From positions 1 through 42,591 of the forward strand of contig CAAFXG010000020.1 of the NCBI GenBank assembly GCA_900766925.1: a DNA stretch of 42,591 bases. The letters run 5' to 3'. Of this stretch, positions 7,757-16,416 are shown piece by piece. A program made the position numbers and the translations under genes. Positions within the stretch are counted from its first letter, which is position 1. Every line of letters begins with the position of its first letter. Origin of the DNA: Lachnospiraceae bacterium. Lineage in GTDB: Bacteria > Bacillota > Clostridia > Lachnospirales > Lachnospiraceae. The notes under the pieces were generated by a model. The model searched no databases, was not told where the DNA came from, and was given only the letters and a program-made list of their open reading frames with translations.

Positions 7757-10000
7757 CTATTGGGTACTTCTATGCACATATATTGATATACGATCCCCTC
7801 TACACCGTATTTCTATTGCCCCAAGCACGTCTGTCCTATATACACGTGCTCCCGACTCACTGAGCTTATCGAGGGTTTCCTTGTGGGGATGTCCATACAT
7901 ATTTCCATAACCGCATGAAATAACAGCGCAGCCACCACTTATGGCCTCGCATAATTTATCACAAATTGAAAATCTTGAACCATGGTGAGGAATCTTTACA
8001 ACATTAAACCTCAAATCATCAATATCCGAATGCGAAAACATATAATCCAGTGCCTCAATATCCATATCACCCGTAAAAAGGGCGTTTACCACCTGCGACC
8101 TATAATGTAATGCCAGCGACATTGAGTTTTTATCCGATGACAAAAAACTACTGTCAGGGTGCAAAGACGATATCTTAAATTCTCTTCCAACAATACTGTC
8201 ACCCTTATTCATATGAATGATATTTATCCCCTTTTCCCTTGCCAGATAAATAAGCTCCTCCATCTCAGAATCCTTCGCATCAGATTTTGCTACCACCAGA
8301 TTATCAATCTCAATGCCTGTATATTCATACATATCAAGTATATATTTTAATCCACTTGTGTGATCAGAATCAGAATGACTCACAAACCAATACGAAATAT
8401 GTGCCATTCCAAGAGACTTAATTGCAGGCTCAATGGTATATTCTCCCAGCGAATCCTCAGTAGATGAGCCACAATCAATTGCAAGATTAGTCCCATCTCC
8501 TGTTTCTATCAATATTCCATCCCCCTGCCCTACATTAAGGAACCAGATATGTTCACATTGATTCCGCTTATAGCTTATAAAACAAAAAGCTACATAAGCG
8601 CAAATCAATATAATTCTTAATATATACACATACCTGTGAAGCTTTTTTCTGTCAGACCACACACTAAAAAAACGATAAATAACATTTCTAAGCCACTTAC
8701 GGATTTTTTTATCGCATAGACAAATCATAAGAAAAACTAATACATAGTAAGAAAACATTTGAAAAAAGGAAATCTTACCTGTATTTATCATATTATGTGG
8801 CAGACTGATTACCGCCTCACATAATCTGTCATATAATCCTAAAACAAGCTTTCCCGGAAAAACTGCTGTCTTAGCAAGATTTATATTTATGAAGGAAATA
8901 ATTAATCCCAGAATACCAGATGCAACAACAACCGTCATAAGCGGAACAACAATAATATTTACAAGGATAGAGTATGTTGGCAACATATATGTCATTCGTG
9001 CAAGCATCGGCGAAAGCATGAGCTGTATGCATAAGGAGCATACGAGCGACGCAAATACAGAATATAAATGTCTGTGTCGCTTCCTGAACAAGCCAATGCT
9101 TTTATACTCCCTGTTCAAATAATTCAATACATATTGTCCCATTGCGACTCCCGCTACAGCACAAACACTAAGCAGCATGCTTCCATCCACAATTCGATAA
9201 GGGTTAATTATAAGCATAACCAAAACTGCTATGGCAAGTCCCGTGAGTAAATCATAAACTTTGCCTAATATCTCACCCAACAATACCAGAATAAGCATAA
9301 CAAGAGCCCTTGTTGTTGCCACACCCCATCCTGTCATCCCAGTGTAGGTCACTACAGCAAATATCGAAGCCGCACCTGATAAAAGAAAAGAAAGTCCTAC
9401 CTTTCTAAGAAGTCCAAACAAAGTCATGCCAATAAGCGAAATATGAAGGCCGGAAATTGCCAGAATATGCGAAATGCCTGCCATCTGATATTTCTTTTTT
9501 ATTTTCTTATTAATTGAACTTTTATCTCCAAGAATAATTCCCGAATAAAGCGACGCTGTTTCCTCGTCACATATCCTATACAAATTAGCCTTAAAAACAT
9601 CTGCAAGGTTGCCACTAACACTATTATTACTATTATCTTTGTTTCCGGCATAATCAATGCCTCTGGCTCTATTATATATTTCTCTGTTAAATTCACCGGG
9701 ATTACCCGTTTGCCGGAAATATACGAAGTTCCCATCGCCGGACACATATTCTTTCCTCGCTGATTGTCGTCCGGAAGTCTCATACAAAAAATCATCATAT
9801 GCAACATTCGCCAAGCCCAGAAAAAACATTAGCACGCAGCAAAACAAACACAATACATAATTCTTTGTTCTTAATATAAAAAAAACAACACAAATAAGCA
9901 TAGCGATAACTATGCTTATTTTCCAAATTCCTTCCAGATAAATCTCTGTCACCTCTCCAAGTGCAAAAAAGACCACTGCCCAGAATACCTTTCTTTTCAT
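7757..10000 (-). CDS. comEC: ComEC/Rec2-type DNA uptake channel
   Basis: 747 residues when begun at the ATG at 10000 (MKRKVFWAVV), which has an AAGGAG site at 5-10 bases; an upstream in-frame start at 10042 lacks one. N-terminal helices, then an OB-like external domain; the Competence domain follows (HILAISGLHISLIGMTLF, with many membrane helices to about residue 480). The C-terminus is a metallo-beta-lactamase-like domain (FLNVGQGDGILIETG, SHSDSDHTSGLK, FTGDMD, KIPHHGSR). It forms the membrane channel for single-stranded DNA entry in transformation. Last gene of the GerMN-comEC stretch; comEA lies about 4 kb upstream on the same strand. Confidence 0.95.
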   Translation of the reverse strand: MKRKVFWAVVFFALGEVTEIYLEGIWKISIVIAMLICVVFFILRTKNYVLCLFCCVLMFFLGLANVAYDDFLYETSGRQSARKEYVSGDGNFVYFRQTGNPGEFNREIYNRARGIDYAGNKDNSNNSVSGNLADVFKANLYRICDEETASLYSGIILGDKSSINKKIKKKYQMAGISHILAISGLHISLIGMTLFGLLRKVGLSFLLSGAASIFAVVTYTGMTGWGVATTRALVMLILVLLGEILGKVYDLLTGLAIAVLVMLIINPYRIVDGSMLLSVCAVAGVAMGQYVLNYLNREYKSIGLFRKRHRHLYSVFASLVCSLCIQLMLSPMLARMTYMLPTYSILVNIIVVPLMTVVVASGILGLIISFININLAKTAVFPGKLVLGLYDRLCEAVISLPHNMINTGKISFFQMFSYYVLVFLMICLCDKKIRKWLRNVIYRFFSVWSDRKKLHRYVYILRIILICAYVAFCFISYKRNQCEHIWFLNVGQGDGILIETGDGTNLAIDCGSSTEDSLGEYTIEPAIKSLGMAHISYWFVSHSDSDHTSGLKYILDMYEYTGIEIDNLVVAKSDAKDSEMEELIYLAREKGINIIHMNKGDSIVGREFKISSLHPDSSFLSSDKNSMSLALHYRSQVVNALFTGDMDIEALDYMFSHSDIDDLRFNVVKIPHHGSRFSICDKLCEAISGGCAVISCGYGNMYGHPHKETLDKLSESGARVYRTDVLGAIEIRCRGDRISIYVHRSTQ

Positions 10001-10046
10001 TTTTCTCCTTTTGAAAACGTATGAAATTAAAAACAGATACACCGAA

Positions 10047-10922
10047 TTATTGTATCATTTCATGATTAAAAGAAATCGGGATATCAATTTGATTTGTTCC
10101 TCTGTATTTAGAAACTATCTCTCCATCAATTAATATCTGCACCTTATCAATACCACTGAGATTTGTGATTGAATTTACAACCGCATAAAGCGGTATGCTG
10201 CCGTTTACATTAATATTTTCATCAGCAAACTCATGGCTTAAATCCAGATAACAAATCCCATCGCTTACCGCCACTGCATTTACCTTAGTGCCACTTGGAA
10301 TGTCATTTCTTAATGCCAAAGCTTTTACTATGCTTTCCTGCAAAGAAGTATTTGCCGCTGTAGAAAGCAGAAAATATCCAGAGGTAAGTCCCGTGGAGGC
10401 TTCATTTGCAAAATAAAGCTTAACTCTCCTTTTATTAAGCGAAGTGTCATCATAATCATAAAAGTAAAATGAATCTGCCCTATAGAGCTTCTCTGAAATC
10501 ATCCTGCCCTTTGAATCAGAAATATTTATTCCAACACCGTTTATTCCATTTACCTGAAACAGTGTCTTGGCAATTGCAGCATTGGCCATCAGTAAATATT
10601 CGTCCCCCACTTCATCTATAAGCGCAAACTCCAGGGAAACATTATTATCTACATCCAGCATATAAGTATAATAGGTCATATGCTCCTGCAGCTTAACAGC
10701 AAGCGCAGACATTACCTCCTCAACAGACGCGGATACCGAGTCTGTCTGTTTAATCTGATATGGCTCCTCATCTCTTTGAACCATATTATCAGCCGGATAG
10801 TAAATGTTAATCATACCCTCATTACCGACTACAGGCACAACCTGCTGCTTAACCTCTTTGCCACATCCCGAAAGTGCAAAGAGTAACGAAGCTAATAAAA
10901 ACACAACATAAATCTTCTTCAT
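10047..10922 (-). CDS. GerMN-domain lipoprotein
   Basis: 291 residues starting MKKIYVVFLLASLLFALSGC, a lipoprotein signal with lipobox LSGC. Two GerMN-like repeats follow, roughly residues 85-165 and 200-285; the second contains GTKVNAVAVSDGICYLDLS and the stretch VNSITNLSGIDKVQILIDG. GerMN domains are found in spore-germination protein GerM and in vegetative envelope lipoproteins; the biochemical role is not established. The ATG begins one base after the histidine kinase stop (TAGTATG), implying translational coupling and a shared envelope-sensing role. Confidence 0.88.
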   Translation of the reverse strand: MKKIYVVFLLASLLFALSGCGKEVKQQVVPVVGNEGMINIYYPADNMVQRDEEPYQIKQTDSVSASVEEVMSALAVKLQEHMTYYTYMLDVDNNVSLEFALIDEVGDEYLLMANAAIAKTLFQVNGINGVGINISDSKGRMISEKLYRADSFYFYDYDDTSLNKRRVKLYFANEASTGLTSGYFLLSTAANTSLQESIVKALALRNDIPSGTKVNAVAVSDGICYLDLSHEFADENINVNGSIPLYAVVNSITNLSGIDKVQILIDGEIVSKYRGTNQIDIPISFNHEMIQ

Positions 10923-10923
10923 A

Positions 10924-12348
10924 CTATACACTCTCCACATGCTTAATAGGTATTTTAATTGTAAATGTGGTACCCTCACCATATTCACTGTACAACTTGA
11001 TATTTCCATTATGCATCAAAACAACATTCTTAGTAATTGCCAGTCCAAGACCGGTTCCGCCTGTATCACGGCTCCTGGCCTTATCCACTCTGTAAAATCT
11101 TTCAAAAACCTGTGATTTGCAATCCTCAGGAATACCAACCCCTGAATCTGCAACCTTAATATAGAAATTTTTATGATCCGCATTAAGAGAAACCTTTACC
11201 CATCCATTATCTACATTATATTTGACTGCATTTTCAATAATGTTCGTAAGTGCCAACGAAAGCTTAACCTCATCCACCTCTGCCGTAACATCCCTGTGAC
11301 TCTCATAGGAAATATCAATACCTCTGCTTGCAGCTATAGGGCTTACCCTCTTAAGAATAACCTCAAGCAATGCATTAATATCTATCTCCTCAATATTCAT
11401 CTCCGCAGACTTCTTATCCATCTTAACCAGTGTAAGTAAATCCGTTATAATTTTACTCTCCCTGTCAATTTCTTCAACGATGTCTGTCATAAATTCCTTA
11501 TACATATCAAGGTCTGCATCTTGGTTTTGTACAAGAGAATCGGCAAGAACCTTCATTGATGTAATAGGCGTTTTAAGCTCATGCGAAACGTTAGATACAA
11601 ATTCCTGCCTGGTTGAGTCAAGAACCATCAGTCGGTCAATCGTATCATTATAGTTCTCCGTCAATGATCTGAACTCTTTAAAACCCTTTACTTTGAGCTT
11701 CTCATCAAGATGTCCGTCCTTGTTGAACTCCATCTGCCTGTTGACATATTTAATACCCCTTACACTGGCATTTCCTATCAGAAGTGCAATAACAACGCAA
11801 CACAGCAGAATTAAAATGCATACGAAGAGATTACGTTCAGATACTCCTGCACTGATAGATTTTATATTATCCGTCGATGCATTAACAAGAATCGCTCCGC
11901 ATATTTCATCTCCTGTATTAACAGCACATATATATTGGATAAAACCATCCTTCTCTGCAAATATCTTATCCGTCTTGCCTGTAATAACAGATATTACCTC
12001 ATCATTTATTATGTAAGAACCATCGTTATTGGCAAATGTATCCTTAACAATCATATAATCAGAATCTATTATCATAACCCGACCATAAAAATGAGTCGCT
12101 ATATCTTCAATCTTCAAATTCAGGTCCTGAGGCTCATCTATCAAAAATCCATTGGCTATAAGGTTATCAGTCAAAATCTCACATTCCAATGCTATATCTT
12201 CTTTAATCTGTTCCACATATCCCACATAGTGAAGCTTTCCCGAAACAAACGAATATACACACATAATACCCATGCTGAGCAGAATAATCAGCACGGTAAT
12301 AAATGCTCTAAGACTCAATTGAATTTTAAATTTCTTTTTGTCCAACAT
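10924..12348 (-). CDS. Membrane sensor histidine kinase
   Basis: 474 residues from the ATG at 12348 (GGAGAG site 5-6 bases upstream). Transmembrane helix 1 is at about residues 16-36, an external sensor of about 135 residues follows, and helix 2 is at about 174-193. A HAMP-like linker leads to the HisKA box with His256 in FVSNVSHELKTPIT, then the ATP-binding domain: N-box NIIENAVKYN, G1 DSGVGI, F-box FERFYRV, G2 TGGTGLGL. No PAS domain was seen. Its probable partner is the response regulator encoded at 13557-14243 on the same strand, but an opposite-strand adenosine deaminase gene lies between them. Coupled to the downstream GerMN lipoprotein. Confidence 0.93.
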   Translation of the reverse strand: MLDKKKFKIQLSLRAFITVLIILLSMGIMCVYSFVSGKLHYVGYVEQIKEDIALECEILTDNLIANGFLIDEPQDLNLKIEDIATHFYGRVMIIDSDYMIVKDTFANNDGSYIINDEVISVITGKTDKIFAEKDGFIQYICAVNTGDEICGAILVNASTDNIKSISAGVSERNLFVCILILLCCVVIALLIGNASVRGIKYVNRQMEFNKDGHLDEKLKVKGFKEFRSLTENYNDTIDRLMVLDSTRQEFVSNVSHELKTPITSMKVLADSLVQNQDADLDMYKEFMTDIVEEIDRESKIITDLLTLVKMDKKSAEMNIEEIDINALLEVILKRVSPIAASRGIDISYESHRDVTAEVDEVKLSLALTNIIENAVKYNVDNGWVKVSLNADHKNFYIKVADSGVGIPEDCKSQVFERFYRVDKARSRDTGGTGLGLAITKNVVLMHNGNIKLYSEYGEGTTFTIKIPIKHVESV

Positions 12349-12380
12349 TATCTCTCCATTCAATAAATTCTGCATAAAAC

Positions 12381-12409
12381 ATAATATCACACCTTAATAT
12401 CAGCTTCAA
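12381..12409 (-). promoter_or_regulatory. Sigma-A-type promoter of the histidine kinase operon
   Basis: Minus strand TTGAAG (12404-12409), 17-base spacer, TATTAT (12381-12386), about 33 bases upstream of the kinase ATG. It gives the kinase its own transcript, independent of the response regulator. Confidence 0.55.
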
Positions 12410-12433
12410 GACACTTGTTAAAATGTGGGTTCA

Positions 12434-12462
12434 TTGATAAAATAATATTGACCATGTACAGT
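12434..12462 (+). promoter_or_regulatory. Weak candidate promoter for adenosine deaminase
   Basis: TTGATA (12434-12439), 17-base spacer, TACAGT (12457-12462), about 36 bases upstream of the add ATG. The -10 box matches only partly, so this is tentative. Confidence 0.35.
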
Positions 12463-12497
12463 GGTGGACAATAACAACATATAAAGGAGGTATTAAT

Positions 12498-13481
12498 ATG
12501 TTATATGAACAATTACTTCAGCTTCCCAAAATAGACCTTCACTGTCATATTGACGGCTCGTTTTCCATAGATTTTGTTAAACGTACTTTAAAGTCCAACT
12601 TATCTTACGACGCTTTATCCGCAAAGCTTACGGCTCCGGCTTTGTGTTCGGGACTTACTGAATATCTCAGGTGCTTTGACCTTCCAATTGCATGTATGCA
12701 GACTCCTTCGGATATTATTTCCGGAATTCTTGATATTCTGGAATCATGTTCTAAGGAAAACATCAGATATATAGAGCTTCGATTTGCGCCAACCTGCAGT
12801 GTGAACAGTGTACAGAATTATTCTGATATCTATGATGCACTAATACAAGCTAAGCAGCTTGGCTTGGAAAAATATGGTATTTACTGTAATTTTATCATTT
12901 GTGCCATGCGGCATCATACCCTTCAGGATAACCTTCAAATGCTTCGTACAGGAAGAGAATATCTTGAAGCAGGTATATGCGCAATGGACCTTGCGGGTGA
13001 TGAAAACATACATGGAAATTCTGAATTCATTGATCTCTTTAGAGAAGCAAAAAGAATTAATATGCCCTTTACCATACACTCAGGTGAATGTGGCAGCATA
13101 GAAAATGTAAAAATAGCTCTTGAAGCAGGTGCCAGACGAGTCGGACACGGAATTGCCCTTGCCAAATCACCAATCCTTGTGGCAGATTGCAAAAGGGCAA
13201 AGCTCGGACTTGAGCTTTGTCCAACCTCAAACTATCAGACCAAAGCAGTACAATCCGGTGAATATTATCCTCTAAAATATTTTCTTGAAAATGGTCTTCT
13301 CGCAACGGTCAATACAGACAATAGAACCGTCAGTAACACAACCATGACTAACGAATACTTATTTGTATGCAACGAGCATGGCATTACTGAGGACAACCTC
13401 ATCACTCTATACAAAAACAGCTTGGAAATTTCCTTTGCTGATGACAATATCAAACATCATTTATTAAGCCTGGTTAATTAA
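12498..13481 (+). CDS. add: Adenosine deaminase
   Basis: 327 residues. Cytosolic zinc enzyme converting adenosine (and deoxyadenosine) to inosine in purine salvage. Zinc ligands His15 and His17 in KIDLHCHIDGS, His194 and catalytic Glu197 in TIHSGE, His217 in RVGHGIAL and Asp274 in TVNTDNRTVSNTT are all visible, as are MDLAGDE and LCPTSN. Length is normal for the bacterial family. AAGGAGG lies just before the ATG. It is oriented against all its neighbours and sits between a response regulator and its probable kinase, which suggests insertion into a formerly continuous operon. A shared hairpin lies after its stop. Confidence 0.95.
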   Translation: MLYEQLLQLPKIDLHCHIDGSFSIDFVKRTLKSNLSYDALSAKLTAPALCSGLTEYLRCFDLPIACMQTPSDIISGILDILESCSKENIRYIELRFAPTCSVNSVQNYSDIYDALIQAKQLGLEKYGIYCNFIICAMRHHTLQDNLQMLRTGREYLEAGICAMDLAGDENIHGNSEFIDLFREAKRINMPFTIHSGECGSIENVKIALEAGARRVGHGIALAKSPILVADCKRAKLGLELCPTSNYQTKAVQSGEYYPLKYFLENGLLATVNTDNRTVSNTTMTNEYLFVCNEHGITEDNLITLYKNSLEISFADDNIKHHLLSLVN

Positions 13482-13508
13482 AAAAAATCATATTAGTATA
13501 ATATTATT

Positions 13509-13551
13509 GCCTGCTTATCAGAGGATAATACTATCGCAAAAATAAGCAGGC
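13509..13551. terminator. Shared inverted repeat between convergent add and response regulator genes
   Basis: Arms GCCTGCTTAT (13509-13518) and ATAAGCAGGC (13542-13551) match perfectly, and pairing continues into flanking AT-rich bases with a two-base bulge. The loop is 23 bases. T-rich sequence is limited on both sides, so efficiency is uncertain, but the position between two converging stop codons fits a bidirectional terminator. Confidence 0.55.
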
Positions 13552-13556
13552 AAATA

Positions 13557-14243
13557 TTACTCATGGAAGTAGTATCCCACACCCCACTTGGTGTGGATAT
13601 ATTTAGGTTCTGCCGGTGTTGTTTCGATTTTTTCTCTCAGACGTCTCACATGTACATCCACAGTTCTGGCATCACCGGGATATGTTGAACCCCATATTGT
13701 TTTTAGGAGCTGATCCCTTGAATACACCTTGTTTGGATTTGAAACCAGGAGATAGACCAGATCAAATTCCTTTGCGGTCAGATTAACCTCCTTGTCCTCT
13801 ATGTATACTCTCCGACTGTCAACATCTATCTTAAGCCCCTTTGTTTCGATGGTTTTTGCATCATTCTTATCGCTGCCACCCTTTGAATTACGTCTGAAAA
13901 TGGCTTTAATTCTCGCCTTTACCTCCAAAATATTAAAAGGCTTGGTTATATAATCATCTGCACCATACTCAAGACCGAGAATCTTATCCATATCCTCACC
14001 CTTGGCAGTAAGCATTATTATCGGCACATCGGAGAACTCCCTTACCATCTGACATACCTCAAGTCCTGAATGTCCGGGAAGCATAATATCAAGCAAAATC
14101 ATGTCATAATCATTATCTCTTGCCTTGGTAATTGCTTCCTCGCCATCGTAAGCGACATCTACCTGCATATCATCCTGTTCAAGACTAAATTTAATACCCT
14201 TTACTATTGATTTTTCATCGTCAACAACCAAAACCTTTTTCAT
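13557..14243 (-). CDS. OmpR/PhoB-type response regulator
   Basis: 228 residues. Receiver domain with acidic pair Asp8/Asp9 (VLVVDDEKS), phospho-acceptor Asp52 (ILLDIMLPG), Thr79 (IIMLTAKG) and Lys101 (YITKPF). A Trans_Reg_C winged helix follows, ending RTVDVHVRRLREKIE and WGVGYYF. It binds DNA as a dimer when phosphorylated. The ribosome site GAGGTG precedes the ATG. It starts 10 bases after the comEA-like gene and was probably once followed directly by the kinase at 10924-12348. Confidence 0.95.
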   Translation of the reverse strand: MKKVLVVDDEKSIVKGIKFSLEQDDMQVDVAYDGEEAITKARDNDYDMILLDIMLPGHSGLEVCQMVREFSDVPIIMLTAKGEDMDKILGLEYGADDYITKPFNILEVKARIKAIFRRNSKGGSDKNDAKTIETKGLKIDVDSRRVYIEDKEVNLTAKEFDLVYLLVSNPNKVYSRDQLLKTIWGSTYPGDARTVDVHVRRLREKIETTPAEPKYIHTKWGVGYYFHE

Positions 14244-14253
14244 TGTTCACACC

Positions 14254-14910
14254 TCAATTCACTGTAATGCTATCCTTTATGTTGTTATAGGTGCTTTCTC
14301 CAATACCACTTACCTTTTGTATATCCTCGATACCAGCGAAAGTTCCCTGTTCATTTCTATAAGTGATTACTGCCTGTGCCTTACTCTTACCTATTCCCTG
14401 TAGGGTCATAAGCTGTTCCTCGTCAGCTGTGTTAATATTAACCTTGGCGTTTACCGCATCATAACTGTCAGTAACCCCGGTTGCTTTACTGCTATTCTCC
14501 GGACTTAAAGGATTATAATCCACAACCTCATGCTCATATGGAAAATAAATTTTCTCACCATCATGAACTTCCTCGGCAAGATTAACATATGTCGTGGCTG
14601 CCTCCTCCAAAAGTCCGCCTGCCATATCTAACGCAAGCTGTTTAATTGACCCCTCCGGCATATAATATACACCCGGCACGCAGACTGCCCCGCAAACATA
14701 TACCGCAGCTTCCCGGACGGTGTCAGTCTCCGTACCTATAATATCACTCTCTTGTATCCCTTTTGTATCAGCTTTTTCTTCCTCTGTTATGCATACCGCT
14801 TTATTATCAACCTCACCCTGAAGAGAATCGACATATACTGCAGAAGAATGACACGAACAGAGTAAAAAAGTGCTAAAAAACATAGCTAAAATAATCTGTA
14901 TTTTTTTCAT
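14254..14910 (-). CDS. comEA: ComEA-like DNA-binding lipoprotein (SLBB plus helix-hairpin-helix)
   Basis: About 218 residues from the ATG at 14910 (MKKIQIILAMFF), chosen for the GGGAG site and the signal sequence. The lipobox is LLCSC. An SLBB domain occupies about residues 65-130 (AAVYVCGAVCVPGVYYM). A C-terminal helix-hairpin-helix pair follows (VNINTADEEQLMTLQGIGKS and the second hairpin ending GIGESTYNNIKD). In transformable bacteria ComEA is the surface double-stranded DNA receptor that hands DNA to ComEC. Most ComEA proteins are anchored by an N-terminal helix; a lipobox here implies lipid anchoring. Forms one transcript with the response regulator downstream. Confidence 0.88.
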   Translation of the reverse strand: MKKIQIILAMFFSTFLLCSCHSSAVYVDSLQGEVDNKAVCITEEEKADTKGIQESDIIGTETDTVREAAVYVCGAVCVPGVYYMPEGSIKQLALDMAGGLLEEAATTYVNLAEEVHDGEKIYFPYEHEVVDYNPLSPENSSKATGVTDSYDAVNAKVNINTADEEQLMTLQGIGKSKAQAVITYRNEQGTFAGIEDIQKVSGIGESTYNNIKDSITVN

Positions 14911-15002
14911 ATGAGTTACTCCCTTCCATATATAGTAACCCATAATGCAATTTAAACACTGAATTCATTTTACAGAAGTTTTATTAATATTACAATACCT
15001 TT

Positions 15003-15449
15003 TCAGCTATTATTTTCCCACTTAAATACAATCAATCCGGCAATCGAAATAATGATACCAATAACCTTTGTCCATTGAAACTCCACTTTTTCAACTCCAA
15101 ACCATCCAAAGAGCTCAATAAGATATGCAACCAGAATCTGTGCTATTACAATCAAAAGAACAGCCTTAGCAGGTCCAAGAGATTCCATACTCTTAATCAC
15201 AGTCCACGTAATAAATGCACCAAACACTCCGCCAAGCAGCATATACTTATTTTCAACTCTGAAGAGCGACATGATTCCGGCATCATTTCTTTCAAACACC
15301 GCCCACAGTATAAATGCCACAATAAATCCGGAAAATGCAACCCATGCGGACGCAAGCCATGTAGATGTCTGCTTTGTAACTCCTGTATTAAAAACTCCCT
15401 GAACGCTCATAAGCACTCCTGACACGAGTGCAATTATCCATCCCCACAT
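15003..15449 (-). CDS. Small DMT-family membrane protein (YdcZ/DUF606-like)
   Basis: 148 residues from ATG 15449, which has GGAGGTG seven bases upstream; an upstream GTG at 15458 overlaps that site. About five hydrophobic helices; the first (WGWIIALVSGVLMSVQGVFN) and the central TWTVIKSMESLGPAKAVLLI are typical of half-size drug/metabolite transporter proteins of the DUF606 type, which usually act as dimers. The substrate is unknown. It is preceded by argB at 15494 on the same strand with a 44-base gap and may be read through from the arginine operon. Confidence 0.82.
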   Translation of the reverse strand: MWGWIIALVSGVLMSVQGVFNTGVTKQTSTWLASAWVAFSGFIVAFILWAVFERNDAGIMSLFRVENKYMLLGGVFGAFITWTVIKSMESLGPAKAVLLIVIAQILVAYLIELFGWFGVEKVEFQWTKVIGIIISIAGLIVFKWENNS

Positions 15450-15493
15450 AAAAAACACCTCCGATACTATTATGCACCGAAGATGTTTTTTTA

Positions 15494-16384
15494 TTAAAAT
15501 AATGGTTCCTTTAAAATGGCTGTTCCGATACCCTTTTCTGTAAAGAACTCAAGTAACAGGCAGTGTTCAACTCTTCCATCAAGCATATGTACTCTTGAAA
15601 CACCATTTTTCATAGCCTCTATACAATTTGTGAGCTTAGGAAGCATTCCGCCGCCTACAACGCCATTATCAATAAATTCCTGTGCCTCGTTAATATCCAT
15701 CTCAGAAATAAGGGTTGTCTTATCTGTCGGATCAACAAACACACCCTCAATATCCGTAAGAAATACCAATTTTTCGGCATTAATTGCTGTTGCAACCGCG
15801 CAAGCGGCATCATCCGCATTAATATTATATCCGTGATAATCATCTATTCCAAGACCAATAGGTGCGATTACAGGAATAAAATCATTATCAATCAGAGTAT
15901 CAAGTATCTGGCTGTCAGCAGAAACCACCTCTCCAACATAGCCTATATCCTTGCCACCCGAAAGCTTCTTCTTAACCTTAAGAAGCCCTGCATCCTTGCC
16001 GCTAAGTCCAACCGCCTTAAGCCCCAGCTTCTGCATCATGGATACGAGACTTTTGTTTACCCTTGAAAGTACCATTTCTGCCACATCAAGAGTTTCCTCA
16101 TCCGTAACACGAAGACCATTTACAAATTCTGATTCCTTACCCAGCTTTTTAAGCATGGAACTGATTTCCTTTCCTCCCCCATGCACAATAATAGGTTCCA
16201 GACCTACAAGCTTGAGAAGGGCAACGTCCTTGATTACATTATACTTCAGATTTTCATCTACCATTGCACTTCCACCGTATTTAACTACAACTCTCTTACC
16301 ATTAAACTTCTGAATATACGGAAGTGCCTCGATAAGGGTCTGCGCTTTAGCCAATATCAGTTCCATTGAATCGTTTCCTACCAT
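15494..16384 (-). CDS. argB: Acetylglutamate kinase
   Basis: 296 residues. Phosphorylates N-acetylglutamate with ATP, the second step of the cyclic arginine pathway. Visible motifs: VVVKYGGSAM and PIIVHGGGKEISSML (phosphate and substrate loops), LRVTDEETLDVAEMVL, the NINADDAACAVA segment, and the ATP-site region FLTDIEGVFVDP with VVGGGMLPK. The start at 16384 has AGGAG. The N-terminal extension of about 25 residues is of the type often involved in arginine feedback inhibition through hexamer formation. Third gene of argC-argJ-argB. Confidence 0.97.
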   Translation of the reverse strand: MVGNDSMELILAKAQTLIEALPYIQKFNGKRVVVKYGGSAMVDENLKYNVIKDVALLKLVGLEPIIVHGGGKEISSMLKKLGKESEFVNGLRVTDEETLDVAEMVLSRVNKSLVSMMQKLGLKAVGLSGKDAGLLKVKKKLSGGKDIGYVGEVVSADSQILDTLIDNDFIPVIAPIGLGIDDYHGYNINADDAACAVATAINAEKLVFLTDIEGVFVDPTDKTTLISEMDINEAQEFIDNGVVGGGMLPKLTNCIEAMKNGVSRVHMLDGRVEHCLLLEFFTEKGIGTAILKEPLF

Positions 16385-16416
16385 TTTTGTTACTCCTTAT
16401 GCTTTTAAATCTTAAA

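Noticed and set aside
12840..13453. Several minus-strand ORFs inside adenosine deaminase
   Set aside because: Antisense shadows of a gene with all catalytic motifs intact.
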